Numbered from the stretch's first letter, positions 21,616 through 33,721 are shown. The stretch: 64,000 nucleotides of DNA from Corallium rubrum (GCA_964035015.1 OZ036002.1:10859699-10923698), one strand, 5' to 3'. Notes: generated from the letters alone by a model not told the origin. Numbers and translations: made by a program.

Positions 21616-21867
21616 AACATGACTTCTATGTGCATTCTCATTCGTTGTTGACCGTGATCTATTGAAGGACACACGCACAGCTGGCGTCTGGTCATATCAC
21701 ATCAGCAGACTTGATTTTCTTTTTTCATGCCCCAGAAATTCTTCAATAATCCACTTGACGTTTCTATTGTATAAAACAAATAGATTACATTTTCCGTACG
21801 TGTGTACTGTAATAGATCACAGAAGACGTCACAGCGTGTAAAGAATATATATATTATGCATATATGT

Positions 21868-22160
21868 ATTTAACAATTAGATTATGAGCTCGAAATTTCT
21901 ATGAGTGAATAGTTGACGAGAGCGGAGCTCGAGTCAACTATCATCTCATAGAAATTGAGAGCGAATAATCTAATTGTTTTAGTAGAAACTAACTTGTGTA
22001 CCTTAGTTCTTCCAAATTATTTCAAAAAACGAAGCATAACCATTGTTTCTGTGCGAAAACCAAGTCAAAACAATCTTTCACTAATCACTAGCTGTGCTCC
22101 TCGTGTCCTCCATGTTGTTTTACTGCATGGCCGCGCGAGTACTGGTACTCAATTTGCTAG
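21868..22160. mobile_element. foldback repeat, near-identical copy at 35543-35850
   Basis: Begins with a palindrome (AACAATTAGATTATGAGCTC ... and its inverse about 110 bases later), followed by about 180 bp also shared with 35650-35830, including ACTAACTTGTGTACCTTAGT and ACTGCATGGCCGCGCGAGTA. Very high identity implies recent spread. Confidence 0.8.
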
Positions 22161-23218
22161 ATTGCAGCCAGTCCACTTTGCCAAACTGAAATTTCCTTTC
22201 TTTTAGTAAAAAAATCCTTATTTTGACCAAAATTTCCTTCCAAAAATATAAAAATCTCTTTCAAATTTCCTTCAACGAATTAAGCATAAATAAACACAAT
22301 AACGTACTTGAACAACGCGTTTTAGCCTGCAATTTCATGTCCGTTGCCCATTATCACAAATGACACAATTTACCCAAACTTTTACATGTTTGCCAGTATG
22401 AATCTGAACAATTTTCATGGTACTGTGTCTGTATAGCGTAAGTCTACTTAGTAGATGAGTCTGACGACTCTGATCATCTCCAGACTCTGATACCAATGAA
22501 TCGCTAGATTCGTCACTATAGGCGAATTTCCGGGTATTGCGCGCGCATCGTTTTGCAAAGAAATTGGCGGGCTCTTGACGGGCTCCTCACAAAGCAAGAG
22601 ATGGCAAACAGACTAACTAGCGACCAACAACAGCAGAATAACAGTGTTAAACATCCGGAAACTGTATATATATTTTGTTGATTTTAAACAGTATGTTTAC
22701 TTTGAGTGGAGCTTGCCAGTTTTTTGGAAAATGATGCGCGCGCAACACCCTGAAACTCACCTATTTTCTTACATGTCCTCGTGCCCGCGGCCCGCCAGTC
22801 AGGCAATCAGCAGTAAATAGTAATACTTCATCATAACTACTTCATGTTAGGTCTACATAATAATTTGGCAGTAATTTAGCGATACATTTCACAAGAATCA
22901 CCGAATCAGACTATTGCCGAGAATTTCTGAATTTGAGATATGTTCATAATATGTTGATATTTTACTTTATAAATAAATACAATAATAGTTATTAGACAAG
23001 TAAGACAACGTTTGGTAACGTTTAGTTAGCTCTATTCTCTATTCTCGTCGTTTTCTTGGAGACAATTTATAATTTACTGAATTTTTGAATTTCTTCGAAA
23101 TTTCCTTCAAATTTCCTGCAGAATCGTTTTTCCTGCAAATTTCCTGCATTTCCTCAAAATTTCCCGCGAACAGGAAATTTCCTGCCAAGTGGAAGCACTG
23201 ATTGCAGCATTTGCAATA
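22161..23218. other. intergenic, nothing certain
   Basis: AT-rich, with a run of TTTCCTT/TTTCCTGCAAATTT words at 22190-22280 and 23090-23190 and no exon that can be supported. GATTGCAGCATTTGCAATAGAAT at its right edge also occurs at about 35864, linking it to the 35543 repeat. Confidence 0.4.
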
Positions 23219-23454
<236 letters not shown>

Positions 23455-24848
23455 AAGCCAATTTCTTTCTTAAAAACAAACAGAGAGAAAATCAAAACAA
23501 CCCTTTCGGCCTGGCGTCCAACAAAACACCTCCTTCTATCCCGGAAATAAAACCTTTCGAAGACGACCTTATAAAACTCATCGAAAATATACAATTTCGG
23601 CCATATACGAACCGGTTTCAGAAATGTTTGGCTACCGATTTAAAGAAAATTAATTCATCTCCCAACATTTTCATTTTTGCAGACAAAACTAGGAACATTT
23701 ATGAAACCCCGCTCGACACATACAACAAGCTCCTACATGACAACATCACAAAAACATATAAGCATGGATCCGAGGACACTATAGATGAAATTGATTCGGA
23801 ACTAAAAGAAATTTCGAACAGTTTAGGAATCGGCGACAAAATTGAAAAAATGAAAAAACGCGAAGCATTTATATCTTTAAAAGACCACAAAGAAAATTTC
23901 GAAAACAATCCAAAATGCCGATTAATTAACCCCGCTAAAAGCGAATCCGGAAAACTAAGTAAGGTGATTTTGGACAAAATTAATTCTAATTTGAGACAAA
24001 AACTGAATCTAAACCAATGGAGAAATACAAAACAAGTAATTGAGTGGTTTGGCAATATAAAAGATAAGGACAGACATAGTTTTATTTCGTTTGACATTGT
24101 CGATTTCTATCCGTCTATTTCTGAAAAACTATTGGACCAAGCATTATCTTGGGCTTCGAATTTGGCTACTATAACTGAAAACAATATTTCAATAATAAAA
24201 CACGCTAGAAAATCTCTCCTTTTCAATACCGGAATTTCATGGATAAAAAAAGATAGCAATAGTTTGTTTGACGTTACCATGGGTAGTTTCGACGGCGCGG
24301 AAGTTTGTGAGTTGGTAGGCCTTTTCATTTTAAATCACCTAAGTAAGAAATTTGGCAAAGAAAGCATTGGCCTATATAGAGACGACGGTTTAGCTATTAT
24401 AAAAAGTAAATCAGCACGTTTAGCAGACAAAACAAGGAAAGAACTCCACAAAATTTTCGAGCAGTTTGACCTAAAAATTACCGCCGAATCAAATTTACGC
24501 ATAGTAAACTTTTTAGATGTAACTTTCGACCTTAACAATGGAAATTATAGACCCTATAGGAAGCCCAATGACGATCCGCTTTACATAAATAAGCACTCTA
24601 ACCACCCACCAAGCATCACAAGACAGTTACCTGCATCAATCAACAAGCGCATTGCACTCCTCTCATCAGATGAACAAGTTTTTCAGGAATCTGCACCCAT
24701 ATATCAGAACGCACTTAGGCACAGCAACTTTGATCATGATCTTAGCTACACTCAACACACAGCACAGCAAACACGCAGGAATAGGCAACGCAACATCACT
24801 TGGTTCAACCCACCTTTTAGCAAGAGTGTAAGCACAAGAAGGATATAA
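23455..24848 (+). pseudogene. Penelope-like element reverse transcriptase, truncated at both ends
   Basis: The frame is open from the TA tract ([10 protein letters not shown] near 23463) to the stop at 24846-24848. RT signatures are visible: a PLE N-terminal segment ([21 protein letters not shown]), the palm motif A segment [13 protein letters not shown], and the motif C active site [10 protein letters not shown] near 24375. It then matches the remnant at 16420-17555 up to WFNPPFSK, after which the frame is lost and the GIY-YIG domain is missing. The 5' end is cut by the microsatellite and there is no credible initiating ATG. The RT block itself has no stop, so the copy is fairly young. Confidence 0.9.
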
Positions 24849-24874
24849 GCACCCCCTGTTTTCGAAAATTGCCA

Positions 24875-24917
24875 TCTGCCTGAAGATTCTTTTTTAGATG
24901 AAACAGCCTGTAGCAGA
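24875..24917 (+). ncRNA. hammerhead ribozyme motif (type I) of the PLE
   Basis: Helix I TCTGC (24875-24879) pairs with GCAGA (24913-24917). CTGAAGA core at 24880-24886. Helix II is weak (TCT with AGA around a T loop). GAAA at 24900-24903. Helix III ACA with TGT closes a GCC loop. The cleavage triplet GTA ends at 24912. All conserved hammerhead positions are present. Such motifs are known from PLEs; cleavage has not been shown here. Confidence 0.7.
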
Positions 24918-24938
24918 CTTTTGAGGTAAGCGAAAATC

Positions 24939-24944
24939 TATATA

Positions 24945-24976
<32 letters not shown>

Positions 24977-24977
24977 A
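24939..24977. repeat. short (TA)n tract
   Basis: TA repeats with one CATATA, between the PLE tail and the F2 element. Confidence 0.9.
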
Positions 24978-25491
24978 AAGACTTATTATCCGAGTGCGAG
25001 GTCTGTACGGTTTTGTATTTGCCTGAGGTTTTCGTACAGACCGACGAAGGAGCGAGGTTTGTGCGATAAAACCGAGGGCAAATACTTTCCAGTACAGACC
25101 GAGCAAACGAGGTTAATAAGGAATTTATTATATGGCTATTGGTTCATTTTATTTTTAAGCTTCGAGCGTTGTTTTCGCCTTCGGAGCATGCTGCTTACCT
25201 TACCTGTTGATTTTTTCGTGTCCGGCTTCTTGGCCTTCTTTTTTACACCAGTTGCTGTTAAAGGAAACCAGCAGTGATGTTCCAACACATTTTATTGTTC
25301 AGAATATTTGAACAAAGATACCTATTTCTCTTTTATTTGTATTCAAATCAACTCAAAAATGTTCCCGCCAAAACTTACAGGGTCGAGAAAAAAGCGTATT
25401 GACCGGTCGGTCAATATCGTAAAATCCCGACCTCTCATGAAGCAATCAGCGTGCGTCGTTTTGCGTACGGACCGGAAATCAAACCCAAGCC

Positions 25492-25498
<7 letters not shown>
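24978..25498 (+). mobile_element. TIR element family F2, copy 4
   Basis: Nearly full-length copy of the family described at 5592-6140. A gap removes TTCGGCTTTTATTTGTCG and the bases after it near 25255. Ends AAGCCATATAAT and merges into a TA tract (25499-25532). Confidence 0.8.
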
Positions 25499-25536
<38 letters not shown>

Positions 25537-25647
25537 TTCGTCTGAATTAGATTCGTCGCATGAAACGAATTCGAGTTTACGTCGACTAGTAGACGAAGCT
25601 AACTATGAATTAAATTCGTTGAATTAAATGCGACGTATGAACCAGGC

Positions 25648-25959
25648 CTCATCATAGTCAATCGAGATATGGTCTGGTAACTCGGCAAACTTCAAAGCTC
25701 CTATAATGAGCTGTAATTTTATGTTGAACCGTACCTTACACCGTGCACATCCTTTGTTTTAGGTTTATTAATATTTAAATAGCACGGTTGAGTGATTGAG
25801 CTGAAACGTTGCTATTGGACAATTCGTTCATTATACTAAAATACAATGGGTTCAGTGACCGTGCACCGTGCACAAAAATGCATAAAGGCGAACAAAAAGA
25901 TAGACCAAAGACTTTAGCTGAGTTTCCAGACCATATCTCGATTGACTATGACCTCATTT
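25648..25959. mobile_element. TIR element, unclassified
   Basis: TCATAGTCAATCGAGATATG at about 25655 recurs inverted at about 25930-25955 (CATATCTCGATTGACTATGA). About 300 bp, non-coding. Confidence 0.65.
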
Positions 25960-26142
25960 AGCTTGTGTGACTAAATGACGTCACAAGGCACCTAATTAAT
26001 TTACATGTTTCGAGAAAGAGACAATATATTGAGAAACTGAGAACGCCGGTATTCTTCATTTGGAAATTATATTTTACTGACATCAAAATGAGATAGCACG
26101 ATTTTCTCGTCATAGCCCCAGGCGGTATCAGACTCCCAAGTA

Positions 26143-26612
26143 GAGGTGTGCGAATCCGATCCGATTGGGATCGGATTCGGACTAAACTTGTCTTTTTTCG
26201 CGTTCGGATCGGATCGGATTTTGTTCTTTTTTTCTGAGATCGGATCGAATCGGATTTTGCACTTTTTTACCCGCATCAGATTCACTTTTGTCATTGTTTT
26301 TGTCACAAAATTAACAAATTCACTAGTTGTATGCACGTAGCACAACATATGAAGGCTATTATTACATAAGATTATTGTTGTATAGTAATTTTCTTAAATT
26401 TATTTGTTCATTGGTTTTCCTTTCGGAAAGTTTGCGCAACTATTGCATCATATATCCGGTGTTTTATATTTTTCGGACCGGATTTGAGCAGCTATTTTCG
26501 GATCGGATCGGATCGGACTACGATTTTTTGGCTTCGGATCAGATTCGGATTGACAGTTTTGGCAAACTCTCGGATTATAAGGCGTCAATCCGATCTGACG
26601 CACACCACTACT
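26143..26612 (+). mobile_element. GGATCGGATC-rich non-autonomous element, copy 2
   Basis: Same family as 14855-15315, and better preserved: starts AGGTGTGCGAATCCGATCCG and ends GATCTGACGCACACCAC, so GGTGTGCG/CGCACACC are probable terminal inverted repeats. GGATCGGATC words cluster at both ends, as transposase-binding subterminal repeats often do. Confidence 0.75.
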
Positions 26613-27063
26613 CCCAAAGTCTCATGTATTTTTATACTCTGGTTAATGCCAGACGAATTTACTTGTCACAGCATGGCCGTAGGAAGCAGGGGGGTGCGGG
26701 AGGCTTGCACCCCCCTGTGTCACAGGGAGAATTCACCAACGGGAAAAGGTTAATAAACGAGTAATCGTATGAGAATATAAGATGGCGACAGTGATGTTTA
26801 TTTAAGCTCAACAAACATTAAGTAACACTACATTGAAAAAATACATTGAGAATGTCATTCAAAGTTAAAAAAGGTTTAAAAAAAAGGGATACGTTGAGTA
26901 CAGAGTATCCTGAATATACAGTCAACAATTATTCACACAGAAAAGAGAATATTACGACAAAAACGCCACAGTATACCAGTGCTCCAGGAATAGGTCTACG
27001 ATGTTACCGTAAGCGATGTCGTCCAGGAAAAGGTCAATGTGTCCACCCATAAGGAGAAGGAAA

Positions 27064-27309
27064 TCAATCAACATTGCTACGAGGCCACCCTGCATATTTT
27101 CGACGACTGACATGTTTACGACCATGCCCTGCGCGATATCTTGGGCGATATCTCAGTGGATGTTCTTTATGACGACCCCAAAACCTTTTAGTCAGTGTTT
27201 CAGAAACAGGACTACCAGCAGGTTGTACGAGATCAGATTCAGCGGCCCCCGAATAACTTATCAACAGCACTGAAGAAATAACGAGCACCAGCAAGACAAG
27301 TCGATTCAT
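27064..27309 (-). CDS. candidate secreted basic peptide precursor (81 aa)
   Basis: Signal peptide at residues 1-23 (MNRLVLLVLVISSVLL...), a propiece with acidic residues (ESDLVQPAGSPVSETLT) ending in KR at 41-42, then a 39-residue strongly basic, aromatic-rich tail: FWGRHKEHPLRYRPRY ... SRRKYAGWPRSNVD. The tail contains a GRK triplet (amidation plus dibasic cleavage signature), so an amidated peptide ending ...RAGH is possible. It shares start, signal and KR layout with 1470-1631, and both have TTTGCAG a few bases before the ATG, so the coding exon probably follows a 5' intron. Family unknown. Antimicrobial peptide or neuropeptide are inferences only. Confidence 0.6.
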   Translation of the reverse strand: MNRLVLLVLVISSVLLISYSGAAESDLVQPAGSPVSETLTKRFWGRHKEHPLRYRPRYRAGHGRKHVSRRKYAGWPRSNVD

Positions 27310-27351
27310 AATGACTGCAAAGAATTTAAATATACAGTCAAATATGTGCAC

Positions 27352-28107
27352 TAGTCTAAGGTCATTTTTCTGTTAAGCGCCCAAGGGGCTTATATATTTT
27401 TATCAAACTTCTTATATGAACTGATTTAAGTACGAAAAGTCTGATTTAAGTATGAAAAGTCTGATTCTTCTCTATTTATCAGCTGATTTGGAGAGGAGGG
27501 GGCTCAATTATTTTCGGCTTCCAGAAAGGGGGCTTATTAGAAGGGAGGCTAAAAAGAGAGTGGGGCTTAATAGAGAAATTACGGTAGCTATAGTAAAAGC
27601 AGTACAGTAGAAATACAAATGGTTAAATGAAAACATTGAAAAGTAGTACAAGCCACGAAACAACATACTGAAACAACAGTAAACATAACAACGACAGCAA
27701 ACACCACCACCACCAACAACAACCGCAACAGCAACAACATAAAAACAGCGACATCGTACTTTAGTATAGTTTTTGTATCTACTGCGCAAGCGCAGCGCAG
27801 TAAATACTACGCTGTCATGTAGGGTAAAAAAGTGTAAGTAACAATCAAAGTGAGTAACAAAAGAAGAATCGGAGCCAATCAAACAGCGAGTACAAAGGGG
27901 CAGTATCGTTCGTAACCAATCAAATAGCGAATACGAAGATTTAGGCGGACCGATCCGATCTCAACATCACGTTATGACTTATGGTTTTGCGATAAAACTG
28001 TGTATTTTGACTTTGATCAGTTGTGCTCTAGCTTTGTTGGTGTTCACTTCAGTTTATCAATTGGTAAGTACTTTGATGATTAATTACCACAAATTTGTCG
28101 TATAAGT
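27352..28107. other. intergenic, nothing recognised
   Basis: Upstream side of the peptide gene. A CAACAACAGCAACAAC-like low-complexity patch lies near 27700. An imperfect direct repeat (AACCAATCAAATAGCGAATACGA-type) occurs at about 27870 and 27915. A 5' non-coding exon of the peptide gene may be here but cannot be fixed. Confidence 0.4.
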
Positions 28108-28159
28108 ATGAGTTACCACAGTTTTCAAAAGCTGATGGTATCAAATAGAAAGCATCTTC

Positions 28160-28285
28160 GGGGGAAAATTGAGCCTCTTCGGAAGAGAACAAATTTTATT
28201 AAGCCTCGTTGTAAGCCTCTTTGGAGGAGAACAAATGGGCCTCTTCGGAGGAGAACACTAGAGCTTCTTCGGAGAATAACAATTT
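28160..28285. repeat. imperfect GCCTCTTCGGAGGAGAACAAA repeats
   Basis: Four or five degenerate copies of a GCCTCTTCGGAGGAGAAC-type unit of irregular spacing. Confidence 0.6.
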
Positions 28286-28361
28286 GTAAGCGGTGGTGTA
28301 TAAACACCAAAGCTTCATAAACAACAATTAATATATGAAAATATTTTAAATTAAAGCTATC

Positions 28362-29030
<669 letters not shown>

Positions 29031-29271
29031 ATACTGTTAATTAAATTCATCCAATTTAATCAAGAAATGGGAGTGGATAAATAAAAGTGAGCAACATGTA
29101 TTTGCTTTCGGTCTGCTCGACAAACACGGTATCTCTAAACGCAAAACCTTTATATACACAGTATAATCGGTTGCATTTCAATTACATGTAAAAGGACTTT
29201 TTTCGTTTCAAACAGCACCGAACCAATAATGACTTCGTCTTTGGTAACTTCGAAGGAATATATAAGTAGCA

Positions 29272-30180
29272 TAAAAAACGGGGAATGGATCGCATGCTTA
29301 GTATCTTATTTTTCTCAGAGAGTCAGTAAGCGAAGAAAAATCACACAACCGGACACACCCAGTTAAACAAGCATTTTAGACGGGCGTTATATATTCGTTG
29401 ATATACACAAATTAAACATCTGTTGAGTGCAGTTAAAGCAAAATCTGTTTCCCGAGTTCCTATACAGAAGTAAAATCGTGTAAAGATATACCGAACTGAT
29501 TCATTGCGTAAAAATGGGAGAATGACAAAAGTTGTAAGTCGCATGCAACGATATTCATATTATACCCCGCAATCTTGCGAGAAAAGTAAAGCATTTGCGC
29601 ACTGGGGCATATATACTAAGGCTCGTGCAAAAACCAACCGTAAGCCACAATTTACCCTCTTCATAAAAAATCTATTAACAAATCTCAAAAAATGGATGCA
29701 TCGAAATAAGAAATCGAAAATAATCTTCAGTCTATTACTCATTTGACATTATAGAATCTTATACTTACACAAAATCCTTTTCGAAGACGAATAACTCTTG
29801 TCTTGTTTTTCTTGTAGATGCTTCTCTTGGCTTGTCCGTTCGTCTAATGACTTGATTCGATGGGTGTTTTCACATATATGTTTTTGCCATAGGTCAATGC
29901 ATCGCAATGCGATTTGATAATTTGCGTGACAACAATAGCAAACGATTATGTGGCGACTGTCGTCTCTTTGGTGTCGCAATTATGTTATCTCGAACAATAA
30001 GATATCGTTGAAGGTAAAAGCTTCGCGTTCTTCTTCTTTGTCTGTTCAAAATTAAAAGCACACCTACTCACGAAGTTTACAGAACGGAAATAATTTTGTC
30101 TATTTGTTTAAATATCGCCATTTTGTGAATGCAATCGATTTACTTAGGCAATCTGATCTCTCAGTGTCTGTTTATAGATG
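29272..30180. repeat. duplicated unit, partner 31530-32470
   Basis: Aligns over most of its length with 31530-32470 (GGGGAATGGATCGCATGCTT, ATGCAACGATATTCATATTA, CAGTGTCTGTTTATAGATGC), with moderate divergence and indels. It contains the second exon-like segment. A more distant relative is 8370-9390, so one ancestral locus has multiplied locally. Confidence 0.8.
29749..29979 (-). pseudogene. conserved exon-like segment of unknown family, copy 2
   Basis: Encodes ALRCIDLWQKHICENTHRIK, then a Glu/Lys/Gln-rich stretch, and ends at a good splice donor (TGT then GTAAGTATAAG). See 8700-8913 for the comparison. No start, stop or acceptor could be assigned, and no family is recognised. Confidence 0.35.
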
Positions 30181-30567
30181 CTGTCGTTTAGTTATGTAGA
30201 CATAAAGCGACTTTGGTGATTTCTGTGATTTGGTGAAAACGGTGGGAAAAATTAAGAGGCGCTGAAACCGCGAAAGTTGCTTTACACAATACCGTGAGTT
30301 TAATTTATAACCGGGGGGCTTATATAAGCGGTATAGAAAAAACCTTTCAAAACGCAACAGACAATTACGTTTTGCTTAATATCGCACGAAAACGACAAGC
30401 ACAAAATGCATGGTAAGGAGACATCATAACGCCAAAGTACTGAACTCTGAAATTTTAGTAATGTCACCTACACGCGTAAAAATCTCGCAAGTTGTTACAG
30501 GATTGTTGCCTGAACAATGCTGTAACAACTTGTTGACATATGTGAACAACATTGATAAATAAACAAC

Positions 30568-30785
30568 ATTGTTCATCATTATAAATAAGTTTTGTGGAAA
30601 CACCACGTAAAATATTTCTTTGCTAAGCTTTCGGCCTGTTGACTCAGGCCTTCATCAGAGCAATGATGGCCTGAGTCAACAGGCCGAAAGCTTAGCAAAG
30701 AAATATTTTATGTGGTGTTTCCACAAAACTTATTTATATTACTTTATCGCCATGAAAACGTTCAAAGAATTAATTGTTCATCATT
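30568..30785. mobile_element. 192-bp palindromic insertion with 13-bp target-site duplication
   Basis: ATTGTTCATCATT occurs at 30568-30580 and 30773-30785, flanking 30581-30772. The sister element at 32800-33259 has the uninterrupted site (minus strand near 33150: CATTGTTCCTCATTGTTTC). The insert has 70-bp inverted arms (30581-30650 and 30668-30737, one mismatch) around a 17-nt centre, then a 35-bp tail. It codes for nothing and contains a hammerhead motif. A 13-bp duplication argues against classical hAT, mariner or Harbinger and fits target-primed retrotransposition. Confidence 0.85.
30620..30663 (-). ncRNA. hammerhead ribozyme motif, loopless stem III type
   Basis: Minus strand: helix I TTGCT (30663-30659) pairs with AGCAA (30624-30620). 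CTGATGA at 30658-30652. Helix II GGCCTG/CAGGCC (six pairs). GAAA at 30632-30629. Helix III is the self-complementary AGCT, and the cleavage triplet is CTT. Every conserved core base is present. A stem III of this kind works best as a dimer, as known for minimal hammerheads. The opposite arm has lost C3 and A9. Confidence 0.65.
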
Positions 30786-31529
30786 GTTTCAACAAGTTGT
30801 TACTGCTTGATGAAACAACAACCGTTGTTCACGCATGTTGTAACAACCGAAGAACGTGTTGATACATCAACCATGTCCACCATTGTTGTAACATTGTTGT
30901 TCATCGTTGTTATTTCGTCACGCTGTTACAACATGTTGTATCATGTGCGAACAACGTTGTTGGCTATGAAAATGTGCTGTTGGAACAACTTGTTCATGAC
31001 TGTTGATTTATCCGTGAACAAGTTGTTCGAATCAGAAGTGAACAACTTGTTGACAACTTGTTCACGGCGAGCAGCACAACATTGTTCACGGCGGGCAGCA
31101 CAACATTGTTCACGCCTGTTGACAACCGTGAACAAGTTGTGCGTTTTTACGCGTGTACGTGATCAATTTATCAGTACCGAGAAAGAACTGAATGAGAAGG
31201 CTGAATTGTAATAGATAAATACTTTTATTTGAATAGGGTAGCTCATTCAGTTTTTAACAGATTAAGCTGATGTCAATAGAGACCCTATATATGGTATAAT
31301 CACACGCAGTAATACATTTCAATCGATATAATATTAACAAGGAATTTAAAAACATGAAACGAGTGGTCAAATAGGTGGCAAAGCAAGTCGATTTAATTCA
31401 CAAAATCCTGATATATATACCAATATATATTCAAGACAAATAAGCAAAAATCCGCTATACATCCTTGTAGCCAGTGATTGCAACTGAGCTGTTTGGAGTG
31501 GCAAAGATCGTCGGTCACTTGATTTGCAT

Positions 31530-32470
31530 CAAAAACGGGGAATGGATCGCATGCTTAGTATCTTATTTTTCTCAGAGAGTCAGTAAGCGAAGAAAAATCA
31601 CAGCTTGACACACCCATGCAGTTAAACAAGCATTTTAGACGGGCGTTATATATTCGTTGATATATACGCAAATTAAACATCTGTTGAGTGAAGTTAAAGC
31701 GAAACCTGTTTCCCGAGTTCATCCTATACGGAAGTAAAATCGTGTAAAGATATACCAAACTGATTCACTGCGTAAAAATGGGAGAATGACAAAAGTTGCA
31801 AGTTGCATGCAACGATATTCATATTATACCCGCAACCTTGTGAGAAAAGTAAAGCATTTGCACTGGGGCATACATACTAAGGCTGATGCAAAAACCAACC
31901 ATAAGCCACAATTCACCCTCTTCATAAAAAATCTATGGACAAATCTCAAAACAAGAAAGCGTCATTTAGTAGTCAGCCGTCAAAATTCAGTAAAATGTAC
32001 ATACTATATACAATTGGTTAGAAATGGATGCATCGAAATAAGAAATCATCGAAAATAATCTTCAGTCTATTACTCATTTGACATTATAGAATCTTATACT
32101 TCTTGTCTTGTTTTTCTTCTAGATACTTCTCTTGGCTTCCCATTCGTCTAATGGCTTGATGCCATAGGTCAATGCATCGCAATGCGATTTGATAATTTGG
32201 GTGACAACAATAGCAAACGATTATGTCTCTTTGGTGTCGCAATTATGTTGTCTCGAACAATAAGATCGTTGAAGGCAAAACCTTCGATTTCTTCTTCTTT
32301 GTCTGTCAAAATTAAAAGCACACCCACTCATGAAGTCAAGAACGTAAATAATTTTGTCTATTTGTTCAAATATCATCATTTTGTGAATACAATCGATTTA
32401 CTTTGGCAATATATGATCTCTCAGTGTCTGTTTATAGATGCTGTCGTTTAGTTATATAGACATAAACTTT
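31530..32470. repeat. duplicated unit, partner 29272-30180
   Basis: Second copy of the 29272-30180 unit. The exon-like segment is deleted down to about 32090-32190, where ALRCIDLWH can still be read on the minus strand. The two units flank the 30469-31157 element. Confidence 0.8.
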
Positions 32471-32689
32471 GGTGATTGTGATTTGGTGAAAACGGCGGGG
32501 AAAATGAAGAGGCGCTGGTATCGCGGAAATTGCTTTTTATATATTAATGTATATATACATGCAGTTATAACTGCATCGGAAGAACAAAAGGTCAATTAAC
32601 ACAAACCGAAAAAGTTAATTAACACAAACCGAAATGTGGGTTAAGGAATAAAACGAATAAAAGCGAATATTAACTACTTAAGCCTGGTT

Positions 32690-33450
32690 TCCATATAGTT
32701 GTAATTGTTGTAATTCAATCCTATTTAAATAAAAGTATCTATCTATTACAATTCAGCCTTCTCATTCAGTTCTTTCCCGGTACTGATAAATTGATCACGT
32801 ACACGCGTAAAAACGCACAACTTGTTCACGGTTGTCAACAGGCGTGAACAATGTTGTGCTGCTCGCCGTGAACAAGTTGTCAACAAGTTGTTCACTTATG
32901 GTTCGAACAACTTGTTCACGGATAAACCAACAGTCATGAACAAGTTGTTCCAACAGCACATTTTTATAGCCAACAACGTTGTTCGCACATGATAAAACAT
33001 GTTGTAACAGCATGACGAAATAACAACGATGAACAACAATGTTACAACAGTGGTGAACATGGTTGATATATCAACACGTTCTTCAGTTGTTACAACATGC
33101 GTGAACAACGGTTGTTGTTTCATCAAGCTGTAACAACTTGTTGAAACAATGAGGAACAATGTTGTTCATTTATCAATGTTGTTCACATATGTCAACAAGT
33201 TGTTACAGCATTGTTCAGGGAACAATGCTGTAACAACTTGCGAGATTTTTACGCGTGTAGTTGTAATTGTTGTAATTCAGTCGGCGACTGTCGCCGATCA
33301 AGTCTTAACAATTAAAACTTAATGGAAACGCTTGTTGTAATCCAATCGGCGACTGTTATAAAAGTTCAATCAGGTTCAACTTCTACAACAATTACAACAG
33401 TCGCCGATGCGACAACAGTTAATGGAAACATCAATCGCCGACAGTCGGCG
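32690..33450. mobile_element. MITE with AAGCCTGGTTTCCATA end and GGCGACTGTCGCC words, interrupted
   Basis: Left end TTAAGCCTGGTTTCCATATAG and right-side GTCGGCGACT/AGTCGCCGA words resemble the 13043 and 61141 Harbinger-like family. The body is split by the element at 32800-33259. GTTGTAATTGTTGTAATTCA stands on both sides of the break. Confidence 0.55.
32800..33259. mobile_element. TIR element rich in GAACAACTTGTTCAC words, copy 2
   Basis: Inverted relative to 30469-31157, with the same 14-bp termini. It preserves the empty site of the 192-bp insertion, giving internal proof that the insertion is younger than the family's spread. Confidence 0.85.
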
Positions 33451-33656
33451 ACTTGTTGCTAGATGTTTGCAACGTAAAACACAAAATTATTTACAAAAAC
33501 CGGCCAGATCCTTTAAAAAAAAACCCCTCCATTTTGTTAAAGAAGTCTACTAAATGACTAGTTCAAAGACTTGAATGCCGTATGCCAGCTCAAATGTTTG
33601 CAACTGAAGATTGCCTACGGGCATGAAACTTGAAGTAGCAATGTATATTCAGTTTT

Positions 33657-33659
<3 letters not shown>

Positions 33660-33719
<60 letters not shown>
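33660..33719. repeat. (TA)n microsatellite
   Basis: 60 bp of TA about 200 bp downstream of the neurexin-like stop codon. Confidence 0.95.

Positions 33720-33721
<2 letters not shown>

Larger units (their letters stand above)
30469..31157. mobile_element. TIR element rich in GAACAACTTGTTCAC words, copy 1
   Basis: Perfect 14-bp termini TACACGCGTAAAAA and TTTTTACGCGTGTA. The interior has many short palindromic words of the GTTGTTC/GAACAAC type. Second copy at 32800-33259 in opposite orientation. This copy is longer because it carries the insertion at 30581-30772. About 80 bp beyond the right end (GATCAATTTATCAGTACCG...) is also shared, so the true unit may be larger. Confidence 0.8.

Noticed and set aside
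23628..23630. Initiation of the PLE protein at TTG 23628
   Set aside because: The same frame is open and PLE-like well upstream to 23463, so the start lies before the TA-tract truncation.
26846..27052. Plus-strand open frame of 68 codons with Cys/Arg-rich end
   Set aside because: It lies antisense to the 3' flank of the peptide gene at 27064-27309, and has no signal or family resemblance.
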